DNA from: Gordionus sp. m RMFG-2023
Taxonomy: Eukaryota > Nematomorpha > Gordioida > Chordodea > Parachordodidae
DNA: 64,000 nt
Direction: 5' to 3'
NCBI RefSeq assembly: GCF_954871325.1
Contig: NC_088777.1
Location: 8,161,366 to 8,225,365 of the forward strand
The translations under genes were made by a program, and so were the position numbers. Of this stretch, positions 47,626-57,576 are shown piece after piece (the first letter of the stretch is position 1; every line of letters begins with the position of its first letter). The notes under the pieces are model-generated. The model ran no database searches. It was not told the DNA's origin and saw nothing but the letters and a program-made list of their open reading frames with translations.

Positions 47626-48410
47626 CCAAGTACTTCGACCTTTAAAATATATAAATAAGGTTTTTATAAAGTAATTAACAAGATAGAAAAAAAAATATTC
47701 AGTGTCAAAACAAGGAAGTGGTTACTATTACGGAGGATATTTGTGTTTTTTTTAAATTAATTTTGGATGTTTTTTCAAAATGGCAAATATGGTTTTACTC
47801 TATTGAAAATCAATTGTTGAGATATTAGCTATAGATAGGAAGATTTTGGGAGGTTTTATCCTATATGCAAGAAATTCTCAGTTACGTTTTTAAGATAAGC
47901 ATAATGTTTTTTGTTAGATTAATAATAATGTTTTTTTTGAATATTTTTAACCACTTACTACAAGGTCAAATTTTAAAATTCTAAAATGTGTTTACAAACA
48001 TAATATGTACTAATAACCTTTCAGATGTTTTTAATATCTAAATATGATTCAAAAATTTAAATTCTTCTTTAAAAATATTTTCAAAAAGGGAAGAAGAAAA
48101 AGCAGTTCTCAATAATTTAAAAAAAAATTTTTATAAATATTTTTTATCATTTATGAACTTGTATTAATTGTATGGTCTGGTCCACTTTTTCTCTTATATA
48201 TTTTGTTTATAATCGCTATACATATTTGACTTATTAAAAATCGATAGATTTGATAGCTCATCAATGTCACTCTCACTTATACTTTTATAAATATTTTGAT
48301 ACTTTTATTTCATAATATAATTAAATTTTCCCCCAATTTTATTTTTTCTAAGGCTATTCTTAAACAGAACGTTTTTTAAATAAAACGGTTTTTAAGTTTG
48401 ATTTTATTAA
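47626..48410 (+). repeat. Dispersed repeat, copy B (pair with 18506-19140)
   Basis: It aligns with copy A from TACTTCGACCTTTAAAATAT to ACGGTTTTTAAGTTTGATTT and is about 150 bases longer through extra sequence near 47690-47730, 47810-47860 and 48050-48110. Same strand, 29 kb apart. Transposon DNA follows both copies: hAT here at 48566, a hAT remnant after copy A. Confidence 0.7.
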
Positions 48411-48565
48411 TAAATATTATATTACACCAAAAAACTAATTTGCCGAATTATTATTCTTTGCTTCTTTGCTTTAAATATAAAAAGGAATTGCTGGAAATAT
48501 GCCTCAAAAATAGATTTGAAAAAAATGTTCTATCTATAATTGACCCAAGAATTTATTTTGGAAAG

Positions 48566-50374
48566 CAGGCGCGTACGCAGGAATTTGGTCTGGGGGGGGG
48601 GGGATAAATTTTTTTAAGAAATATTATTGTTTTTTAAAAATATCAAGCATAAATTTATTAGGACTAATAACTATTCCTAATACACAATTTTAAATTAATG
48701 AATTATAAAAAAAATTATATGTAAAGAATCACTTAAATGACCCAAAATAGAAATTTAAATTTTTTGAGCCTTTACAAAAAGTTTCTTAGGAATAATTGTA
48801 TTTTGTATGTTATATATTTACAATGTGAAATCCAATCTTCGTTGGGATTGAGCTAATTTTTCAATTATCTCATCCTTGCTTGTGGTCAAATGCCTATGAA
48901 TATTCAAAAGATCCAAACCTTTCATACTTTCACATGTTGTACTTCTTGGTATGTTTTTCAGAGACCTGCAGGCCCGGCCCCTGGACCAGACAGTATTTTA
49001 ATTTTTTAAATATACCCGGGCTGGGCCTGAAATTTTTTTAAAAAAACACCTTGGCCGGACCTGAATATTTTTAAAAAAACTCTCAAGCCGGGCCTGAATT
49101 ATTTCAAAAAAAACACCAGGCCGGGCTGTATTTTTAAAACAGCCTATATTTGAAATCGTTATTATTAGCTATAAAAATCAAAAATAAATATAATTTATTT
49201 TAAAAAAAATCCGGGCCGGGCCTGAAAATTTTATTTTAAAAAAAGCCGGGCCCGAGCCTGAAAATTTTAAAAAAAAAAGCCGAGCCTGCCTAAAAAATTT
49301 TTAAAAAAAAAGCCGGGCCGGGCCTGAAAATTTTTTAAAAAAAACCCAGGCCGGGCCGTAAAAAATCTTTAAAAATAATCCGGGTCGTGCCCTGCAAATG
49401 GTACTTCTGCAAGCCTCTGTTATTCTTCTTAAAAAAGAGATTGTTCTTTCATTAGTTTACTAATGGCAAGAGTTTATAAACCCTTTTAATACATTGGGAA
49501 TTTAATCTAAAATATGTTTGAAATAATGCAGAGCATCCATAGCATTTTTTGGGACTATATCAACTATAGTTAATCTTATAAACATAGTTATTCAGCTAGT
49601 AAGGCATCATAAGATACTTCTTAAACATCTTCATAATAAAAATCTAACAAATATTTTTTTTTCTATCACCATCTGAAAAAGGTTGGGAAGGCTTTTATGG
49701 AAGTAATATTTGCAGATGTAAGTGCTGCATGATGAATTAAAAATTCATTTATTTTGGTTATAAATGTATCTGCATCTAAGATATACTCTTCTACTGATCC
49801 TATATTAATGTTTTAACTATGAGCTTGCTTTGCTACAAGTCGAGGGAGACAAATAAAATTTGGAATAAGCATTTAATCCAATAATTTTCTTGCTTCTGAG
49901 AAAATATTTCTTTCAGGCCATTGTGATATTTCAGTAATAGCAAATAATTGGCTTTTCTAACTCCTTAATAGCTGGTAGTGCTTGATGGAAGAGGCTCTAT
50001 CTCGTTAGACAAGGTTGCAATTTCTTTTTCCCTGTTGGACCAGAAGTTTCAGAAATAATTATTATTTGACTAGAAATTTGAAAATGGTAGATAAATATTA
50101 CGCCACTAAAAATTTGAAAATAATAAGTAAATATTACGCCGTAAAACTTGAAATCGAAATTAATTGATAAAATAACTTATGAATGTGATAATAAATGTAA
50201 TAAAATATATATTTAATATATATTTAATATGAGATACGAATAAATATTAACAAATATAAATTAATATATACAATAATATTTTTGAAAAATATATCCGGCA
50301 TCTGCATTTTTTGGCTTGGGGAGGGGGGGGGGGATTTATCCCCTTCTCCCCCCCCCTTGCTGCATACGCCAATG
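48566..50374 (-). mobile_element. hAT transposon copy with decayed transposase, hosting a nested GC-rich element
   Basis: The left end CAGGCGCGTACGCAGGAATT plus a G tract and the right end (C tract, TGCATACGCCAATG) are imperfect inverted repeats. The flanks are TTGGAAAG (48558-48565) and TTGGAAAC (50375-50382), a 7/8 target duplication. Minus-strand fragments are hAT: at about 48960-48820 STTCESMKGLDLLNIHRHL and IIEKLAQSQRR (end of the dimerisation domain), and at about 49840-49740 SVEEYILDADTFITKINEFL (region before the catalytic glutamate). Many breaks; inactive. The element is interrupted at 48959-49419. Confidence 0.8.
48959..49419. mobile_element. GC-rich CCGGGCCTG element nested in a hAT
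   Basis: Ends CAGAGACCTGCAGG and (inverse of right end) CAGAGGCTTGCAGA are inverted repeats. Inside, CCGGGCCGGGCCTGAAAATT-type units with A/T spacers recur about ten times, mostly in one orientation. It splits the hAT C-terminal coding remnant, so it inserted after that hAT. The flanking 8-mers (ATGTTTTT, TTATTCTT) agree at only five positions, so the target duplication has decayed or the edge is off by a base or two. Non-autonomous hAT is the best guess. Confidence 0.65.
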
Positions 50375-50845
50375 TTGGAAACTGATATAAATTTGTTCAT
50401 ATTTATTTTGTAATAAAAAAAAAATTATATTATATCATTCATAAAGAATATATTTATTTAAAAATAATTTAAAAAATATTTTTAAATAATAGTAATCTAT
50501 GGTTGGTCAAAATAGCGCATTAAATTATTTAGTAGGCTTATTCGACCTCGATTGAAATTATAAATTGTATGCATTGTAAATTGAGACTTCAATGAAGATG
50601 AACAATATAAAATTGATAATTGTATTACTCAAATTTATTTAATAATAACATCTCTCCCTTTTATTTCTTTGTCTAAAAATTAGTTAAAACTATTGAACTA
50701 TCCAATTCAACATTTCAAATATTTCAATAGTATAATAAGGTAGAGTTATATTTTTCACAAAAGAAGTGGAGTGACTCTATTGAGATATTTATTATTCAGA
50801 TGGGTCTTAAAGTTTTTTTTTTATGTAGAAGAGTTATTTTTTCTA
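50375..50845. other. AT-rich spacer
   Basis: No gene or repeat boundary recognised between the two hAT insertions. Confidence 0.4.
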
Positions 50846-51890
50846 TATTTAGGAATGTATATAAAATAATGTTTTTAAAGATTATAAACACAGAATTAAA
50901 ATTTTATACTTTCCCCTTTTAAATGTTCTAAGATACCTAAATGTTTATATGATAAAAAAGAATTTATAAAGATTTTCAATTTTAACCTTTTTAATATATT
51001 GACAGGCGCGTAACCAATGGGGGGAAAGGGGGAAATTTCCCCCCCCATCGCAAATTTGACTATTTTCATAAATATCATTTTAAGCTAATAAAAATTTTAC
51101 CCCCACCCCCCAGACCCCCCCCCCCCACAAATCAAAATTTTACAAATATTTGAATATCAATTTTCCAACATATTATTCAAAAATATTAATAAAATGTAAA
51201 AATATTTAGTCAAAGAGATTGAAATCAAACGATAATTTATAAATAAGGCTGAGCATGAAAAAAAGTAATGTGTCGTTAGCAGCGATAGCATTATTGAATT
51301 CAATTGATCAATCAGAGTTTATCATTGCTGCTAGTTGCATCAATAAATTATTTTTAGCTCACTACTTTGTAGAAATTTACAAAAACCAAATTTAGATTTG
51401 GTTCAAGTTATGGATTTGGCGGAAAATATACATGAACAGGTAGATACAATAAGAATGAATGTAGATAAATATTTTCATAATATTTATCTAGACGTTGAAT
51501 CGAAGGCTAAATTTTATGATATAATACTAATTAAACCTCGTCTAGCACCTAGGCCATTTTTGAGATGAAAATAAATATTGGCTCAACTGAAGAATATTCT
51601 AAAATATCCATTTTCATCCCATTCTTAGATACTTTTTTATAGCAAATAAAAGTACGGGTTTTAGATAAAAAACAAGTCTTTAGCAATCTTCAAGTTTTAT
51701 TACCCAAAGATCCTTCTTCATTTTCTAATGCCACTATTGGTAAAATTAAATATTTAGAAAATTTTTATTCCTATGAGATTGATACTGAAATAAATTTAAT
51801 CAGTGAATTCGAATTGTGGTATAAATATTTATACGTTTAGCTATTTTACCTGAGCATGCTATTGATGCGCTCAATAGGTGTAAAGAAACC

Positions 51891-52127
51891 TTGGCTCAAT
51901 TTCCTAATATTTCGAAGTTGTTTTATATTCTTGCATGTTTGCCTATTACAACATGTACGAATGAAAGGACTTTTTCCAACTTGAGAAGGTTGAAAACATA
52001 TTTACGAAGTACTGAATCTCGGCTAAATGGGTTAGCTCTGTTAAATATACACAGAGATTTGGTTCCAAAGACAAACGAAATAATTAAAAATCTTGTATTT
52101 GATAAGAAGTTAAAAAAAACTTGTTAA
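51891..52127 (+). pseudogene. hAT transposase C-terminal dimerisation domain
   Basis: The 78 open codons carry the ZMYM1/52-kDa-repressor style C-terminus: a hydrophobic helix (FPNISKLFYILACLPITT), CTNERTFSNLRRLKTYLRST, RLNGLALLNIHRDL and a basic tail. Length and ending fit the natural C-terminus of the family. Upstream parts are in other frames. It belongs to the 51003-52569 element. Confidence 0.85.
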
Positions 52128-52461
52128 TTTAATTATTTTCTAGTCAATATTTTAAACTACTATTAGTATTTTCAATAAAAAAAATTATATTCTACTTATA
52201 TTGTATGAGAATTTAAGCTGAGGCTAGTTTTTAAAGCAAATTTTATAAAAAAAATGACATTACACTTTACTTCAACTTTACATATAAATAAACCTTTACA
52301 TTTAAAAAAACTTTATTAAATATAATATACCTAACTTGAAATAATAAAAAAAGAGGCTTGTAATATCCTATTTATAAGCACGAATTAGTAAATAATAGTT
52401 AAAAATAGAAATATAATTATTATTAAATTATTCATAATTTAATAGAATAGCTAAATAAGAC

Positions 52462-52528
52462 CCGGCCGAAGGCCGGGGAAAGCTGGCCGAAGGCCAGGTA
52501 AAAAGGGTTTGGGGGCGAAGCCCCCAAA
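52462..52528. repeat. Three consecutive GAA-loop hairpins near a hAT right end
   Basis: CCGGCCGAAGGCCGG (52462-52476), CTGGCCGAAGGCCAG (52483-52497) and TTTGGGGGCGAAGCCCCC with AAA completing the stem (52508-52528) are each perfect palindromes around the same GAA triplet. They lie 40-110 bases inside the right terminus of the 51003-52569 hAT and are the only strongly GC-rich part of that element. They may be transposase-binding subterminal motifs or structures. Confidence 0.85.
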
Positions 52529-52830
52529 AAAAATTTCCCCCCTATAAGAAAATCCTGGATACGCCACTTTATATTGATAACATATTTATAAGTGAAAAAT
52601 CAAAAAAGTTTTTTTAATTAAAAAAAGGGTATGTATGTAAATGTTTTTAAGGATTATAAATACATAATTATAATTTTATACTTTGCCCATTTAAATGTTC
52701 TTCGATATCTAAATGTTTACATGATAAAAATAAATTCAAAAAGATTTTTAATATTTAAAATATATTGTGAACATATTTGTAAGTGAAAAATCAATAAAGT
52801 TTTTTTTTAAATAAAAGAAGGGTTTGCATG

Positions 52831-54242
52831 GTTTACAAGCTTAACAATTTTGAGAAATAATAAATCATTTATATTAAATAAGTAGCAACGTGAAGGTAAA
52901 AATATTTGTTATTGATCTATATATATTTAATTTTCATATAATATTTAATAAAATTAAGATTTAATAATTTAATGATAAATTTCATGTATTAAATTTGAAG
53001 TTTCTCAATTTGTAAATAAGAATTTGATTATTATGTAGGGGCAAAATACATGGTATAACTTTAAAAAGTTTATACCCATTTAAAATTGATACGTTTTCTT
53101 TAATTATATACTTATTCCCTTCCTTTTGGCTTATAAAAATCTTATTTTCCATCTACAAAGATTCATTGTTAAGAATATTAAGTTAAGATGATTTGTTTTG
53201 ATGATATCAGGGTCATCCTCTGCCTATGGTAGATTTCCTCATTGGGACTCACGATCCTGTGATCCATTCCCCTAATTCATTTTTAAAAAGATAGGACCTG
53301 AGAGCCTAATGAGGTTAAGGTATCATAATTATGGTTAGGAATATATATTAAGTAGGTAACGCTGACAAATATTTAGTGAGTTTACTCAATTCCGCATCCA
53401 TAAGAATATCGCCGAGTTATATTGAATGGAGCATTAGAATCAATGCAAGAAAAATATCAGGGTAACAACTTACCTTTCTTCCAATGGGGCATGGTAGATA
53501 CATCTGGATTGGAACTGTTATAATTGGCTCAAAGATCGGTGTGATACCGACAAATTTTTAAGCTTTAATCATAGTATTGTCGCCCTTTGATTGTTTATGG
53601 ACTACTCTTACATTGCTTACAATATAGTAAGTAGCGATCTTTGAATTTGAAGGATGTTAAAAAGGCAAGGATGGACTATTATTATTTCGCAGTCAAACCT
53701 GAAACCGGTGCGTTAAACCAATAGTAGTTGGTCAAGATTTCTCAATGGAAAGCCTTCTAGAACCGTTCCTAGTGGAGATAGAAAAAGTAGAGAAAGACCT
53801 TCGGGATGGCTCCTCGTAAGCAGGGATTTGTTAATTTATCTCTCGCTCGGATGGGGTGGGGGAGGTTGAATTAAGAAAAGAGATTTTCAAAGATCTATTA
53901 CTTGTGGACGCAAGGATTCTTAGTTAGCATACTTAATGATGGGATTCACACGATATAAGTCTTATTAGGCTTCATTTTTAGTAATAAACAAATTTATTTT
54001 TGAAGTTTCTTTATCCCCTTCAAACGTTAAACAAGATTCCATTATTATTAGTATTTATAAATAGTTTCTAATTAGTGAGGATTAGTATGATTTGGTATTT
54101 ATGTCAAAATAAATAAAAAAATAATATTTAATGATCTACCGGTAAATTGCTTAACATAAGTTATTATTTCTGAATTGCCACGAGATGCTAACATGATTCA
54201 AAAATTATTTTTTTGGAATTGGCTTTTAATTAGCAAAAAATG
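52831..54242. other. Unassigned region, partly high complexity
   Basis: 52831-53150 is plain AT. From about 53160 to 53980 base composition is balanced and local complexity high (for example TCATCCTCTGCCTATGGTAG, AACCTGAAACCGGTGCGTTA, GGGATGGCTCCTCGTAAGCA), unlike the flanks. Short frames such as DVKKARMDYYYFAVKPETGA occur, but no family is recognised and stops are frequent. It could be a decayed mobile element or gene fragment. Confidence 0.4.
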
Positions 54243-56873
54243 GTAATAAGAAGTGACAAAGCTTCCATAGAAACAAGGGAAACATATTAAAAAAAATATA
54301 TGAGGGAAGCAAATTTAATAATGATTATTTTTTTTAATAAATAAAGAGAAAATATTGGGAATATATTTTACGTTTAAAAAATAAGCCTTGAGAAAGCAAA
54401 TAAAAAAATGCTTCCTTTTTTAATTTAAAATTATTTTTCATTTTTAAAAGTATTATTTTTGTTTAATAATTGTAATTATATTAATGAAAATTTATTAAGA
54501 TTATAAGAGTTGTATAAAAAAATCTGTATCTATATCTATATCTATATACTATTTCAGAGGTATCTGTATCTGTTAAAGATACTTTAGATACATTTTGATA
54601 CATATTTATTTAATACTTTTTTATCTAAAAAATAAAAAATTTAAGTGCAAATTTTATCTCATATGTATGAGCATATAATTTAAATAAATACATATTATAA
54701 AAATATTAAGATTAAAATATATATATATAATATTAAGACTAAAATATATATATAATATTGAAACTTATATATAAAAAAAAGATATAAATATTATTTTTCC
54801 CCATTTATACCTATAGATATCAATTTAAGATTGTAAAGGATATTTTTATCATGCAAAGGAATTTATTAATCCTTACTTAATCATGATGCCCATTAATTAT
54901 AAGCTATACCATTGATGCATAAAATTATTAAGCATATAAATTTATTTAGAATGTTTTAAAATAATTTTATAGAAATTCCAATAACTTTCAATGAATAAAT
55001 TATAAGTTTAATGTAAAAAAATTTATTTTTAATTTTAAATCTATTTTTGATTTTGATTGAAAAAAACAAAAAAACTTATTAAAAAATTTAAAATCTAGCA
55101 ATAACTTTTATAATTCAGTATTTGTTCATTTTACTCAATAACAAAGACGAATTCTACTTATTTATAAAAAAATTTGATTGCTTCCCCAGTGGCCCCTACA
55201 CTTTCTGAACGAATGACAGAATATTCCTTTGGAAAGTACCCCCTTGAAAAGTACCCCCTTGAAAAGTACCCCCTCCCCCCCTTGAAAAAATGATAATTAT
55301 TTTATGCCCATTAATTTCAAAAATAATTTTATTGCATCAATTTTTAATTTATAATATAAATAAAATGCAAAAAATATATACTTTATAAATATTATTTTTA
55401 AATTAATAATTTAAATAAATTAGGGGAAGAGAAAGCGAAAGAATTTTTCATCAATATTTAATTGTTTAAATAAATTTTTTTCCCATTGATAATATGGTTA
55501 AATTATTGAGAAATGAATCTTTCATGGTAATACGAAGTCTTGTTTTAATTAATTTAATTTTATTCATGACTCTTTCGGCAGTACATGAGGTTGTAGAAAT
55601 GGTTAATAAATATTTATATAAATTCTTAAATTAAAAAAAGCAGAAAAATTTAAAAGTAGACGATAAGGTAAAATAAATGAATAGTTTTTCCAATCTGAAT
55701 CGTAAGTCCCTGAATTATCATCATCATCAGAAGAAGCTAAATAATGTATTGGTAAAAATATTTTAATTAAATAAATTTACAATTCTCAGAATCTGACAAA
55801 TCTTTAGATTCTTGAACCTCTAGGTCATGATTAATAATTACATTCCCCATTTTGGCCATCTTATAAATATTTCTAAACTTCAACATTTCTTCGAAAATTT
55901 GAATTTAAATTGTAAAATTTACAGATATCATCGATAATTTTTCTGCCATAGTGATGTTTGATGTAAAAATTTCATCGAATCATCATTAAATCTTTCGTTA
56001 AACTGCATAATAATTAAATCGAGTGCAGCATAAAACACACCTATTTAAAGCTAAAAAAAATTCCTATATTTAATGATGAAAGTATATATACCTCTCCTTT
56101 TTGGATTGTAATGTTTGAAGTCTAGAACTTTCAAAATCAAAAGGTAGATTTATCTCCTTCATAAAATCTTGTGCCTTTGAAAAATATCCAAAAATTCAGT
56201 GTTATTATCTATTATATTAAAAAATAATTAAGACAATAATTTATATTATACTTCTAAAATTAATCAAGCAATCTTTTGCCAATTGAATTTAATTTATTGC
56301 AAACCCTATATCCTTCGAAATGATTTGCAATTTTGTATAAGCCAAACTTGTTATCAACAATATTTTATCCAAAACACAAAGTGATAAGATAAAATCAAAA
56401 TTTTTCTATTCTAAAGACTATAGCACTAGCCATAGTGGAAGTGGCAGGATCTTCAGAATCCTTTAAATTTGTTAAAGCTCCCCTCAAGGCATCATAAAGT
56501 AGAAAAATATTTACACTAGCTTTATATGACGATAGCCAGCTTCTAAATAAAAAAACATTTTAAATCTAAATAAATAAGGTACTATTATCGAGTGGTATTC
56601 TTGATGCGAAATCGTTGCGATTTTTTCAGATCATTACACTGACATTTTTTGAGTACCTCATATTTACACTATTAAAATAGATATAAATCTCATTTAGTAT
56701 TCCTAAAACATTTCTAAGTTCTTTAATTGATTGGCATAATTGAACAATGATTAAATTTAATCGATGCAATAATCCCAAATATAAGCTGCCTTTGGCGCCT
56801 CTGCTCTAATCATTGCCTGCACACCATTGATTCCACTCATGTTTGAGGCGCTATAACTTTGCCCAATTAGAAA

Positions 56874-57074
56874 TTAAAGGGGTAAATTTATCGAGCCAAG
56901 TTTGGATATTATATTATGCTTAATATTGAGACCTGTGGTATTTCCCGTACAATATATGTCAATCAGTCTTTCAACAGGCTTCGGCGTCTCACTATTTTCA
57001 ACATATTTTACTATCAAAGCTATTGCTTCTGATTTAGAAACATCATATGTGCCATCAACTATGATTGAAAGCAC
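56874..57074 (-). pseudogene. DUF4371 fragment of the same hAT transposase
   Basis: LSIIVDGTYDVSKSEAIALI, the RYV-like VKYVENS, RLIDIYCTGNTTGLNI and a trailing amphipathic helix correspond to the FSIIxDxTxDVSxxEQ...IRYV...F...STTG order of DUF4371 (the N-terminal part of the RNase H fold, including the first catalytic aspartate in DGT). GQSYSASNMSG follows just downstream in another frame. Confidence 0.8.
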
Positions 57075-57243
57075 CTGTTAAATGTAATCTCATTTTGAAT
57101 TTTTTTGTAACCATATTTTTCATGGTTTCAATGAGAATATTTTTGTTATTATATGATAATAGATTTGAATATAATTTCGTTTTTAATCCCTTATTATTTC
57201 TATACCTTTTCTTTCTTCATTTTGTTGTATATAATAAGGGCCA

Positions 57244-57576
57244 TCATATTGCCTTCTTGTTTTCTGTTCCCCCAGAAGGTTTACGAGATATTAAATAATC
57301 TAAATATCTTATTATAATTCTTATGATAGAACGGTTATTATCTACACATTTTTTCTGGGGTGTTATAAATTTTAATATCTGAGAAAGCCTTCCATAAGCG
57401 GCCATCATATGTGCCTGTGAAGATTCATGCAGAATAATATCACGATTAAAATTCTGCCATTTATCTAGACCTTCACATGTCCATTTTGAATTTGTGTGTA
57501 GACCTCCAAATAAGAGACATGTTAAGCAAAAAACTTTATTCATTCTAATATTATAAGTAATCCAATTTCTAATCAT
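57244..57576 (-). pseudogene. TTF-type zinc finger part of a ZMYM1-like hAT transposase
   Basis: The 110 codons show the TTF-finger layout: W-x-T-Y, FCLTCLLFGG (CxxC), WTCEGLDKWQNFNRDIILHE and SSQAHMMAAYG with the metal-binding histidines, then a helical linker (GRLSQILKF, SIIRIIIRYLDYL). In the family it binds transposon ends. The usual start is upstream; the next domain (DUF4371) follows at 57074 after an interruption. The tail SRKPSGGTENKKAI reads into non-homologous sequence. Confidence 0.75.

Larger units (their letters stand above)
51003..52569 (+). mobile_element. hAT transposon copy (ZMYM/52-kDa-repressor-like transposase), inactive
   Basis: Left end CAGGCGCGTAACCAATGGGG, right end CCCCCCTATAAGAAAATCCTGGATACGCCACTT; flanks are a perfect TATATTGA on both sides (50995-51002, 52570-52577). 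Plus-strand remnants: LVQVMDLAENIHEQVDTIRM (about 51400-51460), VLDKKQVFSNLQVLLPKD (about 51660-51710) and the C-terminal dimerisation domain 51891-52127 (ISKLFYILACLPITTCTNER, TFSNLRRLKTYLRSTESRL, LNIHRDL). Stops and frame changes break it. Just inside the right end are three hairpins sharing a GAA loop (listed separately). Confidence 0.9.
50846..52830 (+). repeat. Two-copy tandem repeat of about 190 bases split by a hAT
   Basis: The block before the hAT (50855-51002: ATGTTTTTAAAGATTATAAA, TTTTATACTTTCCCCTTTTA, AAATGTTTATATGATAAAAA) recurs after it at about 52640-52765 (ATGTTTTTAAGGATTATAAA, TTTTATACTTTGCCCATTTA). The piece AACATATTTATAAGTGAAAAATC at 52578 recurs at 52775. Removing the hAT and one target copy leaves a direct tandem array, so the repeat is older than the hAT. 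Confidence 0.7.

Noticed and set aside
53160-53980. Possible rRNA fragment (AACCTGAAACCGG-like words)
   Set aside because: No extended agreement with conserved rRNA cores; word similarity only.
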